A stretch of DNA of 64,000 nt from Tigriopus japonicus. Its lineage: Eukaryota > Arthropoda > Copepoda > Harpacticoida > Harpacticidae. This document shows, piece by piece, positions 38,401-49,669 of the stretch. The stretch covers positions 3,278,015 to 3,342,014 of the forward strand of contig CM021317.1 in assembly GCA_010645155.1 (NCBI GenBank), given 5' to 3'. A program made the translations under genes and the position numbers. The notes under the pieces were generated by a model. The model worked only from the letters and a program-made list of their open reading frames with translations, made no database searches and was not told the DNA's origin. The first letter of the stretch is position 1. The number at the start of each line of letters is the position of its first letter.

Positions 38401-39702
38401 TTCGATCAGGTTGACCCAAAGCCTCTCCAGAATGGACTGAATGGAAATGCTCCCAAGATTAAGGTCTGGAGATGAATGAAGACATTCATCCTTGCCCCAG
38501 AAATGAAAAAAGACATCTTCACAATAACTACGGAGGGCCGTGCAAAATGATAAGGAGTCCCATCTTGTTGGCAGAGGAGGGAAATTCATGGGCCATTTTT
38601 GCAAATTTTCAATTGTCTAAAAAGTATTGCGGAAAGCAAAACACTTTGACAAACGCATAAACAAAACCTTTTGTTTGAACAAAAGGTGTGAAACTAATAG
38701 TAAACCAGCGCACCAAAGGCAGGAAGCTTGTGGTCTCAATTTAGAAAGGCCACCTTGTAGATCTGAATAGATCTAAATGTGTAAATTCAGATTTTGTGTT
38801 CAATTGGCCAGTGTCACAGAACGTTAAATGCATTCAAAATGTCGTCTTAGACAGTCCGCCGCCAGCACCTCTTGTAGTCTCATTTAGACAGAGTTGCCTG
38901 ATAGGATTTTTTTCAAAAACTTTTTGCAACATGAACAAAAAGTTCCCAAGTGTCACAAACCGACCAAAACTGGTGCCGTTTTAGGAAAATGGTGCCCATA
39001 AAGATTCTCATGTAAAAAAAAAGTTGCCAACCTGCAACAGAGTGGCATACAAAATTTCCATATGACAACCATGCCTGAATGTGACCTCAAGTGGCGGTGA
39101 CGGCAGAGAATATTAGCTTACATTTTGCAAGCGTCCAAACAAATGTTATAACGACCTCATTTTTTCCCGTCAAAAAAAGGGTGGTCAATGCTTAAACAGA
39201 GCATTAGCCATACAGATTTGAAAAAAAAAAACTTAGATATAACGGAGCAAAGATAAATTGAAGTGAAAAAAATAAAAATGTTTTTGTACAAAAAAATGAC
39301 GAACCTCTTTTGAGCGAAAGTGGCTCAAGAGAGGGAAAGGAATAAAGGCGGTTTGTTGTTCCATTGCTTCTAATACCTCTTTTGGACAAAATGAAACATA
39401 CTTTTATTCATTTGAATACATTTTTATTACAAACTCTATCAAATCAACTATTATTAAGGAAATCCAATATGATTTTGTTTCTAACATTTTATTTCAGGTT
39501 TGTTTGGCCTCTGGTTGTTAAGTATGACTTGATTTTGGCCCATGATAGTTATTTTTGTACAAAATTCCCATATTCTGCGGGATTTCCTGTTCAAAGGAAA
39601 GAGAACGAACTTTTCGTTGGGGCTATTCAAAATAAAAACTATTCAATAGCCACTTGCCCTGAGGAATGTCGGCGAGGGCACAAGGAATGGATACATTGTT
39701 GA
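35450..39702 (+). CDS. Tandem family copy 1: type II membrane, glycosyltransferase-like protein
   Basis: Four exons: 35450-35802, 36393-36560, 36630-36953, 39498-39702, giving 349 aa, every intron in phase 2. Residues 1-25 (MRLKIFVLAGCASLSVF...) form a short basic end plus signal anchor, so the protein is probably Golgi/ER luminal. A Cys-containing stem leads to a domain with RMRLYYRIDK, WRFLPVLD, LSRDLDS (197-201, DxD-like, possible metal/nucleotide-sugar site), MRDH..HN.GIL.GTW (225-240) and a C-terminal CPEECRRGHK.WIHC. The RDLDS/MRDH layout resembles glycosyltransferase-like proteins, but I cannot name the enzyme or sugar. Intron 1 must begin with GA (AG|GAAAGT) to stay in frame; the GT four bases on gives an early stop. 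Introns 2 and 3 start GTGAGG and GTAAGA. AATAAA lies 36 nt after the stop. Confidence 0.75.
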
Positions 39703-39737
39703 TTATAAGTAACATATTGGAAGCTACCTATGTGTCA

Positions 39738-39743
39738 AATAAA
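39738..39743 (+). other. Poly(A) signal of gene copy 1
   Basis: AATAAA 36 nt downstream of the TGA of exon 4. An equivalent hexamer follows copy 2. Confidence 0.6.
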
Positions 39744-39887
39744 CAGGTTTGTCATTATTTAGTGCTCCATCTAAATAACCAAGAACCTTTGAATTCCTTG
39801 GACGATGAGGTTGGCGACCGGAAAACGAGAATGACATTTCAGATTTTCTGTTGATAAAAACAAAAGGTAGGACCAGTGCGTTTTAAT

Positions 39888-40910
39888 TAGGGTTCGAAAA
39901 TATTTTTTTCAAAATATAAAATACTTTAAAAATAATTCTCCGTTCTTCATCGATTTTTTAAAAACATTTTGGCAGTTTCAACGAAAAAAACAGTATTTTC
40001 TCGGATATTTGAGTACGAAAATATATTTCAGGCAAAATTGACGAAAATAAATAAATCACCAATGCTCAAGAGGGCTTACAAAAAAGAGCACAAAATACCA
40101 AAATTTCTACCAAATGGGATTAGTGTATGTTTTCAAGAGCATCCATGGGCTCTCTCCTAACCCAGGCTTTGAGATCAGTTGTATCTATCGTAGAGTTTTT
40201 ACGTGCGTTCTGAGAGCACCTCCAAATCCAAGGGAATCGAGGCTAGTTCTATCAAGGAAGTCCTCCTCTCTTCTTTATCGGGCTCCTTCTTTGTTTAATT
40301 TGTTACCCATTAGTCTTCGTCGGGAATATGTAGGAGCTGATCCTCTAATAGCATTTAAGGCTGGATTGGACAAATTCTTAAATACTATTCCTGACCAACC
40401 AACTATTCATGGGTTGTACAGATCTGCCAACAGTAACTCATTGGTTTCAATATAAAATATATAATATAAAAAATTCAAATTTCATATAAATGGTAGTTTT
40501 ATAAGCTAAATTAATCATTAACTCTCTTTACAGGGAATCCCATTCCTTGTAGCGGTATTAAAAAATCCGCCCCCCCCCCAAAAAAAAAGGTATTGGGATT
40601 AGATATTCACAACCAAAACTACTTTCAAACACAAAAAAGCTGGGCCATCTATTGAGGCAAATTGAAAATTGTAATTTTGAATTAATTACATGTCAAGTAT
40701 GCTTCTATCCACGGTCAAATGCATAAAATTCACTAAAAACAAATTTGGAAAATCGGTGAACACAGACAAAAATACCAAATAATGGCGTTGTCAAAAAAAT
40801 ATTTTTTATATATCAAGCTTGTTTCAAATATTTAGCAAATATTTAGGGCTTTTGAAAAAATATATATTTGATATCTTGACACTTTTTTGCAAATATTTTT
40901 CCGGGCCTTA
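39888..40910. mobile_element. hAT-like element, TAGGGCCCGG family, copy A, with LINE insert
   Basis: The ends (TAGGGTTCGAAAATATTT left; complement of right end TAAGGCCCGGAAAAATATTT) and internal sequence match the element at 49246-51475. Target duplications are no longer visible. The middle is interrupted by a truncated LINE at 40125-40593. Confidence 0.65.
40125..40593 (+). mobile_element. 5'-truncated LINE fragment with SINE-like tail
   Basis: Flanked by direct repeats TGGGATTAG at 40116-40124 and 40594-40602. It carries the end of a reverse-transcriptase ORF to 40455: YVFKSIHGLSPNPGF, LRAPPNPRESRLV, FNLLPISLRR, FKAGLDKFLNTIPDQP, typical of LINE C-termini. The 3' UTR ends ACAGGGAATCCCATTCCTTG TAGCGGTATTAAAAAATCCG, a C-run and an A-run. 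The tail is shared with the SINE at 18507-18690. Confidence 0.8.
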
Positions 40911-42765
40911 GCAATGATGCATGTTGAAATACACATGACAACTAAGAAATGTCATAGTACCTTAACCAAATGATTGTTAGTGTAAGAAAATGAAGGTCCA
41001 GGTGTAAGATGAGAGCTGCAATTGAAGAACTATTCTATATCCATGTAAATTAATGCCTATTTTATCTTTAAAAGCTGAAAATATGTTGATTGGCATATCA
41101 GCCCACTCGGGGTCACCAAGAGTACAAACAAATTTTGCTCAACATACACTTCTTCTAATGATCCGAGTGATCCGTGGTTAAGGACTTGGTTTCCTGTTCC
41201 GGTTCTTATACATCACCCAGTTGAAAAGATCTAGAACTTTGGGTTTTGGCGATCACCCTCCAAAGAGAAGCAATAAAAAGGTGGCTTAGCTTCGCCCACG
41301 TCTACTCCTGAGTTACATGCGTCCCCAAATAAATATAAAAAATTACAGTTTTATGCTTTTCTAGCTTATTTGTAACATATATTAACCTTTTCCAATAATT
41401 GTAGAATACTTTGGGGCTTCTCAATATTTTTAAATCACCATGTTTCATTCGTTCTTAGGTATATTTTTTTTTTGTAATTCTTCAGTTTGATTCAAGTCTA
41501 AAAAGTGATCTTCAGTGTCTTTGCCATTAAGTGAACAAAATTAACCCAATGCAGGTCCTGTACTTGAGAGTCGCCTTTTAGGTGTTGCCCAACACCTTCC
41601 GGATCAAATTTTGTAGCAATATCTTGGGGAACTGAATCAGGATGAGAAGGGAGATGATCCAGTTTCTGGGTGGTTTTAACTAGCGACCTAGTTTAAGATG
41701 TTTCAAGAGGCATTCTAATAAGCTGAAAATTGGGTGATTTTTTTTTGCTTGTGATATTTGCACACACGCACGAAAAGAGCATTGACTTTTGACGAGAAAG
41801 TCTGGTGATGTAGATATTTTTGCATCCTGTAAGGCATCAGTCAGGTTAGGTTTACATAGGTTAAGCTCGAAAAGATTAGGTTTGAAATGATGCATGTTAT
41901 TCAATGTCATCCGCCACGTTCTGAATTATTGGTTAAATGGGAATCAGCACACGAAGGGACAGGCATGAGTTTGCCACAGATGTCCAATAATTGCAAATTT
42001 CAATCATTTTATTGCCTAAAAGCAACATATTGTTGAAATATATTGGACACCCTAACGTTTTAGCCAATATTTTGAGCATTTTTGTGACAACTAAGGACGA
42101 ACATTTTAGCCTTTTTCCCAAGTTCTGAAAGTGTGGTAATGTAGATATTTGATGATTAAAATGAAGTTATAGTAGTCTTCCATTGAAAAGTTAATAATTT
42201 CTTTGACTACTTTTTACACTTTTGGACGAAGAAATGGGGCACAATGGTGGAAAAAGGAAACAAAGTAGTTGTGTCGGTTTTTGACACTTATTATTTACCA
42301 AAAGTGCATTTTAAAAACATATGCATCATATAATACATGTTTCAAATTTTAACCTCTTCTTTTGGCCGGTGTTAATGACAAGTTTGGCAGACCTATGGGA
42401 CAACAAACCATTTTGGAAGATGTTTGCAACTTTTTTCGTTCTCAGCAAGTTCATGTAGGGATTTTACACCGTTTTCTTTACGAAACATAATTGCACCCCT
42501 CAAAAACTGTTTTAAGATGGTCATGATTGGTGTTTAATCACCAAGACTTCTTCAAATTTCCAAATCACAAAGAATTTAAAAAAGATAAAGAATATTATGA
42601 AACGTTCATGTACTTACATGCATTGAATAATTTAGAAAGACCAAATAAGTCTGGTAAAATTAGAAAAGACTCAAAATTTGAAAATGGTTAAGAATTGAAA
42701 AATATAGTGCAACTTTTTATAATCATTCAATCAGCACTCAAATTCAACTATCTTGGCGAAAGCTG
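40911..42765. other. Non-coding spacer between gene copies 1 and 2
   Basis: AT-rich with short frames only. No element borders recognised. Confidence 0.45.
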
Positions 42766-42767
42766 CA

Positions 42768-43358
42768 TTTTTGTGACTGAAAGCTGCATTTTTATATGAC
42801 TGAAAGTTGCATTTTTGTAACTGAAGATGCATTTTTGTGATTGAAAGCTGCATTTTTGTGACTGAAGATGAATTTTTGTGACTGAAGATGCATTTTTGTG
42901 ACTGAAAGCTGCATTTTTGTGATTGAAAGCTGTTTCTTTGTGACAGAAAGCTGCATTTTTGAGACTGAAAGTTGCATTTTTCTAACTGAGGATGCATTTT
43001 TGTGAAAGCTGCATTTTTGAGACTGAAAGTTGCATTTTTCTAACTGAGGATGCATTTTTGTGACTGAAGATGCATTTTTGTGACTGAAAGCTGCATTTTT
43101 GTGACTGAAGATGCATTTTTGTGACTGAAGATGCATTTTTGTGACTGAAAGCTGCATTTTTGTGACTGAAGATGCATTTTTGTGACTGAAAGCTGCATTT
43201 TTGTGACTGAAAGCTGCTTTTTGAGACTGAAAGTTGCATTTTTGTGACTGAAGTTGCATTTTTGTGACTAAAACTGCATTTTTGTGACTAAAACTGCATT
43301 TTTACGACTGAAACTGCATTTTTACGACTGAAACCGCATTTTTGTGACTAAAAGCTGC
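42768..43358. repeat. ~20-bp minisatellite, about 30 units
   Basis: Units alternate between GCTGCATTTTTGTGACTGAA and GATGCATTTTTGTGACTGAA, with drift at the right end (AAACTGCATTTTTGTGACTA). The array ends about 430 bp before the start codon of gene copy 2. Open frames across it on the minus strand are an artefact of the periodic sequence. Confidence 0.92.
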
Positions 43359-43705
43359 ATTTGGCTTTTCCCATCAAAATGAGAAATTCACGACTTCACT
43401 AGCATTTAAAAAACAAAATATTGTTTTAAGATGAACTTGACACTGATTTAATTTTCATTGAGTTGCCTTGAATTAAGCACATTTTCGTTAAATGAGGATT
43501 CATGTTGCAATTTTTGTTTGTGATGCATCTTTTGTCTTCATATTTCTTGTGATCTTTGACAATTTTCACCCATTTTCGTCCGACTTATGCCGTCTGCATC
43601 TTTTTCCGTTTGATAAACTGGTGTTCTTCATCCAAAATTCATGGCCTAACTAAAGAATGATAACCCTGTCAAAAATGCTATGCTGTTTTATGAACATGTA
43701 AAGTA

Positions 43706-43719
43706 CACAAAAGGTCACT
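43706..43719 (+). promoter_or_regulatory. Conserved CACAAAAGGTCACT motif upstream of gene copy 2
   Basis: Lies 68-81 nt before the ATG; see the matching blocks upstream of copies 1 and 3. Confidence 0.4.
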
Positions 43720-43786
43720 AGAGGTTAATCTTCCTGATAAGGATCAGGATCAGTGTTTGCTACAAGTGCGTGGTCGCACCTCAATC

Positions 43787-46700
43787 ATGAAGCTGAAAAT
43801 ATTCATCATTGCTGGATGTGCAAGTTTAAGTGTATTTTTTGTATATCAATATCATCTTCGGATTCCACTCAAACAAACCAACTTTAAAGCCTTCTCAGTT
43901 TGGTTTTCATTTCGTTCGCCACCAGTATTAAAAGGCACTTTGGAGCTTACCGATAGAACAGATTGTCAGTGCTCGAGATTCCTTGACGAGAAGTACAAAT
44001 ATTCTGACACGGAATCTCTCATCACTGAGGAAGAAATCGGAACCTGTTCACGATATACGTCGGCCTTGAAATCAGGACAACGGGTTGTCAGCTACACATT
44101 CTTTCAAGGCCACAACATTGATCCTTTGGATCGGGATTATTTCTCTGGAATAAGGAAAGTTGATTTTGAATATGTGACTATGAGCAATCTTTTTGATATT
44201 ATTTATCTACTATTCCCCACAAGTCCTGGCCCAAGTAAAGAGAAACGTCTTATGAGTAGGGACGGCCATATTGTGAAAAATTTTTTTTGCTAACATAAAC
44301 CCATTTTTCTGCCTTTTTGCACTTTTCACCTTTATTTGCACTTTTTATTTACAATTTTGGTCAAAATTGACAAATAGTTAAGAAAATGTAGTGGCCTTTG
44401 AAATATTTTTTAGTTTCAAGATCAAATTTTGAACTAGGCAAAAAAGCCTGCATTTGCAATCAAACATTCTCAGCATCTTGAAGAAATATGAAGGAGATGT
44501 GCATTTCAGACACAAACCTCACACTTTATTCACCATCTTAGATTTAACTATAACATCCCATCCTCTGACTAAAGAATCTCATTGCATGCAACCAACAAAT
44601 ATCAAACTTAAAGGAACTCAAGTAATACAAGGATACCTTTAACAGGAGGATTGGACATGACTTTGGGCGAAGTTAGGTCACTTTTTACTGGAAGAAATTA
44701 TAAACCTTAAAATGGACGGAGATGATCCGTTTTAGTTCCAAATAATGTAATGTGAGAAAAAATTACGAATTTTTCATGCGATTACGTAGTTATTATCATT
44801 TTAGTGATTATTTGGACAAAATTCCAGAAAGTTGTCACTTACATAGTAAAAATCTAGAATATTGGATTTAGACGATTGCAAAGAAGAAAGAAAATGTACC
44901 CTAGTTGCTCAAACGAGCAACAAAATATCAAATTTTGGTGTTAGGTCTTCCAGTGAAGAATAACTATTAAATGAAAAAGTGGCCTAGGTTCGGCCATGTC
45001 CACTCCTGAGTTATAGGACTCCCTGAGTAATGGTTATGGAAGGATCTGACAAACAATTGAGATTGTGGGCTTAGGTTTGCTGCCTACAAAGATCGTTATT
45101 TATAAAAAAGGCCGTTATAAACTTAAAATCATCGAGCTAAGGATACATCAATGTAGCAGTACACATTGTTTAATTGACTTGGAGATATTACTTTTAAGTT
45201 CCAAAAAGTATTTGAGAACAGTTTTGATGTGATGACGCAATGAATGCCACATTTGAAATTGAGTTCAGGTAATTAGGCCACGGGCCAAATATTGAAGTGA
45301 TGTCACTAAAAACATACTTAAAACACTTTTATGAATATTTTCTTTGATATAATTGTCAGGCACACGTGGGTCTTAAGTATTGGTAAAATCTATTTTTCTG
45401 TTCAATTTTCAATGGCTATTTTTGAACAACTCGAATGACGAAAACGGAGTGATGTTAAGCCATATAAAACAACGGCTAAATAGATTTCGACAATATTTTA
45501 GGTATAAACAACCGTGAGACCACCTTACGAATGGAAAATTCAGAAAATTGTTGAATAGAGTATTTTTCGTGATTTTACATCCTTTTTGGAAGTGACATAA
45601 TTAATAGAACTCCATTACTTGTGTGGCATTGTCTCTTCACCTCAAAACTAGTCTCAAATGTCTTAAGAACTTGTAAATGACTTCTCCCGCTCAATTAGGA
45701 GCCGTGGGTATTCCAAGAATGACGTTTTAAGTCCAAATGCAAGTTAATTGCTCTTTTTTCGACATTTATTTGCTCTTTTTTTGACATTTATTTGCTCTTT
45801 TTTCGACATTTATTTGCTCTTTTTTTGACATTTATTTGCTCTTTTTTCGACATTTATTTGCTCTTTTTTTGACATTTATTTGCTCTTTTTTTGACATTTA
45901 TTTGCTCTTTTTTGACATTTATTTGCTCTTTTTCGACATGTATTTGCATTTGCAACATTTTTGTGCACTTTGTTTTGCACTTTTGGGTACATTTCTTTAC
46001 AGCTTTGGTTAACTAAAAGGGTAAGAATATTTGCACTTTCTGCCCGTGCCTACTTATGAGCTTAGCGCTTAGTACTTGTCCCCTCTTTCGGACCATTGCA
46101 CAACGTTGACGCATCTCTGTCATGAGGATCTTTACTAAACTCAACCAGCGGACGAACATATGTTTTATGAAGCAAGGCCCAAGCCGCAATATCTTTTGTT
46201 AAAAAGAGACGTTTCAGGAGCACAAACATTCGGTTTGCTTTGACTTTTAATTCAGAGCAATGGGCACTAAGCGTGTTTTCTTGGTCAAAAGAGGACGCCG
46301 AGATTTTCTGATATTTAGTCTCAGAGAGCTGGTTATCCTCAGATAAGGAATACACAAACTTGCGGTATGTCCTGTCTTTATCTATTCTCATGAAACTGCT
46401 CTTTCGTTCATTGATCTCCATTCCATTCCGGGAAGTCCACGCCTTGACCTCTCGCACGTCGATTTGAAGGGACTTAAGACACTTAATGGCTCGAAAAAAA
46501 TGTATGCCGTCGGCAAATTTTAGAACCTCGGAACCATGCTTTAGGCGAAGATCGTTCATGTAGATTAAGGAAAGCACTGGCCCAAGGATGCTACCTTGGG
46601 GCACTCCCGACGTAACAGGTCTCCATTTTGATTCCTTTCCATTTAGGACCACTCTCTGCCTTCGTCCATGCAACCACGATGAGATCCACCCATTGACCAC

Positions 46701-49172
46701 ACACACTGATCTTTTCCAACTTTTGTGCAATCAGAAAGTGATTCACCCTATCAAACCCTTTGAGAAATCTAACTATATCACATCGAGGTAGCGCGATCTT
46801 CCAAAGATTTGGTAACATAATCTTGGAAAGGCAATAAGTTTGTGTTGAAAGAACGCTTGGTAAGAAACCCATACTGATCGGCCAATATGCGGCTTTCGCT
46901 CTCCAGAAGAGAAACCAAATTTTCTTTGATTAGTGATTCCATGATTTTGCAGGGGATACTTGTTAGGGAGATTGGTCTATAATTGGTCGGGAGTCGCCTG
47001 TCCGCCCCCTTGGGAATAGGGGTGATATTAGCTTGTTTACAATCCCACGGGATTTCACCAGTCATCATGTTCATGTGAAACAGAACAACCAAGGGAAATT
47101 ACGTCGCTTGGCTTCTTTAAAACAAATGTGAGGAAACTATTTGGACCACAAGCGCTCTGATTTCGCAATCTCTTAATTATTCTTCCGACTAAAACGTTCC
47201 CAACCCCCCTCAACCGACATTTGAGGTAAGACCTGAGCCCAGTCGGTTTGAAGGAGGAGAGTTTTGAACCCTTTATAGTCCCCACTTGGCAAAATTGGAG
47301 ACAGTTTCTTGCGTTTCTTTCCAATTGCTCCCCACGCAAAAAGAGAGCTCAACAGGAATCTAATCACTGATTGCAAGATTTATTAATGTAAATTTTCAAA
47401 CAAAACACGCGTCTGTCGAGGTTAGGTTTCGCAATCGAGTGGCGGGAAACACAATCGGAGACCGATAGGGGGAGCTACGGGTTGTAAGTTTCGTTCAAAA
47501 CTAGGCGGGAAAAGCACTGGGGTTTTTATCTTTGCTTAACAGCACATGTTCTCCTTCATGTGCGACGGGAAATCCACTACTTGTGTGAGGAAAGAATCCT
47601 CCAAGGATCTTTAAAAAAAGTTCGTCAGTCTGAGATTTTCCAGACATCGTATCTCAGTTAATATGGGGGTGATTGAAATCTCCAACTATGATAGAATGAT
47701 GATGGATGCTTGCAAGAAAGCCATTCATTTGCGTTGCGAGAGCGCTAAGCAACAGCTAGCGTCGCCCCTTTGAAATGACACAGCACATGGAAAAATATGG
47801 AAGCACTTGCAGTGAAAGACAAATGTGGCTAAAAAGTTAAAAGAATGATGGAAAGTTAAATGCATCAAAAAGGGCAAAAAAAGTAAAAAAAATACTTTTT
47901 GAATTTTTTGTCCTTGCTCTAGTGATCATGTACTAATTGTGTTAAGGCCATATAAACCAAGCTTGAAAAATTCGCCAATAGATGGCGTGGAAAAGGGGGC
48001 AAGTACTAAGCACTAAGCTCACAAGTCTTTTCTCTCTACTTGCCCAACCTTCCCTGCCATCTAATACCTGCCATCATTGGTTTAAAATCCTCTATACGTA
48101 GGTAACGAAAATGCTTGGTTGCTTTGAAATAGTCAACAGCATTATATGCCTGTAGTGCCTGATACAAGAAACGACTTTGATTGAATGTTGATTTCGTGCC
48201 GCGGAAAAAGTATTCTTAAAACACGAAATATTCTACTGTCGAGTATTCTAACATCCAAGGTTGATTGCAATTTTCAGTAAGTTTTCAACTTTTTCATGAA
48301 GTAAACAAATAACATCAAATATACCTTCTCTTATTTTAGATTAAACCTCGAAACAATCCGAAAACTATATCCTGGATATCGCATGAGGCTATATTATCGA
48401 ATTGACAAAAACTCAGCTCTTCATGAACAACTCTGTGAGATTGCTTGCTCCGAAGACATCTTGGACATTTGCGACGTCAACCAACTTCCCACTTTAGGCA
48501 ATGTTTCGTGAGAGTCGCCAATTGGACAAACAAAAAAGTGAATGCCAAGAAATCAGCTCATTTACCCTTGTTTCAGATCCATCTATCCTTTGGTCTGGAG
48601 ATTTCTTCCCGTGCTGGATAGCCAAGTTGACCTTATTCTCTCACGTGACCTGGATTCCGTGATCACGAGTCGCGAGCAAGCAGCTGTTTTAGAATTTCTC
48701 AACAATTCCCAGAAATCATTTCATGTGATGAGGGATCATGAACATCATAACCTTGGGATATTGGGCGGGACTTGGGCAGCCAAATTGGATTTGTATCCAA
48801 TGCGAGACATGATGAAGGCCAAACTTTCTCAAATACTGAACGATAAAAAGGTGATAGATCCTGGAACAAGTCAGGGTATTGATCAGGACCTGTTGATGAG
48901 GAAAGATGACGGATTTACCGTTGGCGAATGATCACAAATAAAAATGCGTATTGTATGATGCTTACAGGTATGTTTGGCCTTCGGTTGTGAAGAGTGGCTT
49001 GCTATTGGCACATGATAGTCATTTCTGTAAAAAGTATCCCTTTTCTGTCGGATTTCCCACTCGAAGAAATGAGAATGAACCTTTTGTTGGGGCTTATCAT
49101 GGCAAAAATTATTCCACACCGGCTTGTCCTGAAGAATGCCGACGAGGTCACAAGGATTGGATACATTGTTAA
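43787..49172 (+). CDS. Tandem family copy 2: type II membrane, glycosyltransferase-like protein
   Basis: Exons 43787-44154, 48340-48507, 48577-48900 and 48968-49172 encode 354 aa. Exons 2-4 have the same lengths as in copy 1 (168, 324, 205 nt), all junctions phase 2. The start is the ATG aligned with copy 1 (MKLKIFIIAGCASLSV), not the upstream in-frame ATG at 43757. The signal anchor, RDLDS, MRDHEHHNLGILGGTW and the terminal CPEECRRGHKDWIHC are all kept, so the protein looks functional. Two introns need GA donors: intron 1 (AG|GAAAGT, 4.2 kb, filled with a LINE and a hAT) and intron 3 (GAG|GAAAGA, 67 bp), where copy 1 has GAG|GTAAGA. Without GA splicing, intron 3 read-through ends after nine codons and exon 4 is lost. 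AATAAA lies 20 nt after the stop. Confidence 0.75.
44257..46052. mobile_element. Non-autonomous hAT element nested in the LINE
   Basis: The ends are TAGGGACGG and (complement) TAGGCACGGGCAG, with perfect 8-bp duplications CTTATGAG at 44249-44256 and 46053-46060. A 22-bp minisatellite lies near its right end, and the sub-terminal region is rich in TTTGCACTTTTT-type words. The 1796-bp element has no intact transposase. A related piece with a possible transposase remnant is at 52340-52660. Confidence 0.85.
45747..45946. repeat. 22-bp minisatellite, about nine units
   Basis: The unit TTTGCTCTTTTTTCGACATT TA alternates with a TTTTTTTGAC variant. It lies inside the hAT at 44257-46052. Confidence 0.9.
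47985..48080 (+). repeat. Inverted copy of the LINE 3' segment
   Basis: GGGGGCAAGTACTAAGCACT and the following AGCTCACAAG...TTTTCTCTCTACTTG match, in opposite orientation, the LINE sequence at 46053-46083 and its continuation at 44235-44256. It is either a second truncated LINE insertion in plus orientation or an inverted duplication. Confidence 0.6.
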
Positions 49173-49191
49173 TAGTTCTGTTCATCCAAAC

Positions 49192-49197
49192 AATAAA
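49192..49197 (+). other. Poly(A) signal of gene copy 2
   Basis: AATAAA 20 nt after the TAA of exon 4, matching the position of the signal behind copy 1. Confidence 0.6.
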
Positions 49198-49404
49198 CAT
49201 CAACAGATTCAGATTAGGAGTTTGTATTCGAGCATTACTAATCACTATGGCCCGGAAATATTTTTTTTTTCAAATAAAAACTATTTCAAAAAGATTTATC
49301 CTTTTTCCTCAATTTTTGAAATATTTTGGCGATTTCAAGGAAGAAAATAAATATAATCTCGAATATTTGAGTCAGAAAAAATATTTCAGGCAAAATTGAG
49401 GAGC

Positions 49405-49554
49405 TGTGGCGGATCAATGTCCGCCAACATGACGAGTCGGGAGATGATAGATGACTGAGTTTATTGGCGGGAAAGAACTATATATATATGAAGGACAGAA
49501 GAGAGCAGAGTAGGAGGAAGGGAGAAACCGGTCACGGAAGACAGTGTCGCCACA
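49405..49554. mobile_element. Solo LTR
   Basis: 150 bp with TGTGGCG...CGCCACA ends and the 4-bp duplication GAGC on both sides. A TATA-like ATATATATAT lies in the middle. Comparison with 40031-40080 shows that the sequence before and after is continuous in the other hAT copy, which confirms insertion. This fits Ty3/gypsy-type integration. Confidence 0.75.
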
Positions 49555-49669
49555 GAGCCAAATAAAAGAACAACCAATGCTCAATAGGGCTTATCAAAAC
49601 TGAACCCAAAATAAAAAAAACCTCTAGAAACGGGTATTTGTCCTGTCATTATACATTCATAACCAAAAC

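Larger units (their letters stand above)
44195..47700 (-). pseudogene. Decayed LINE in intron 1 of gene copy 2 (split by a hAT)
   Basis: Minus-strand remnants in order: endonuclease GDFN motif near 47690 (VGDFNHPHIN then a stop), RT fingers (NYRPISLTSIPCKIMESLI near 46990), GFLTKRSF, a thumb piece with [37 protein letters not shown] and FADG where active enzymes have FADD (near 46510). Several frameshifts and stops separate these parts. The 3' portion is interrupted by the hAT at 44257-46052 and resumes at its left side (TTTCTCTTTACTTG near 44240). It is dead. Group: Jockey/CR1-like by motif order. Confidence 0.75.

Noticed and set aside
42731..43259. Minus-strand frames of up to 155 codons with SVTKM/SHKNA repeats, as if a repeat protein
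   Set aside because: They are translations of the 20-bp minisatellite; all reading frames there are repetitive and no start context or splice sites support a gene.
43757..43786. Upstream in-frame ATG of gene copy 2 as the start
   Set aside because: Copies 1 and 3 have no equivalent extension; the signal anchor begins at the ATG at 43787 in alignment.
45747..45946. CRISPR-like array
   Set aside because: Units are head-to-tail with no unique spacers, inside a eukaryotic hAT.
44257..46052. Programmed gene-internal intein or intronic gene
   Set aside because: No open frame of size; clean 8-bp duplications show a non-autonomous hAT.
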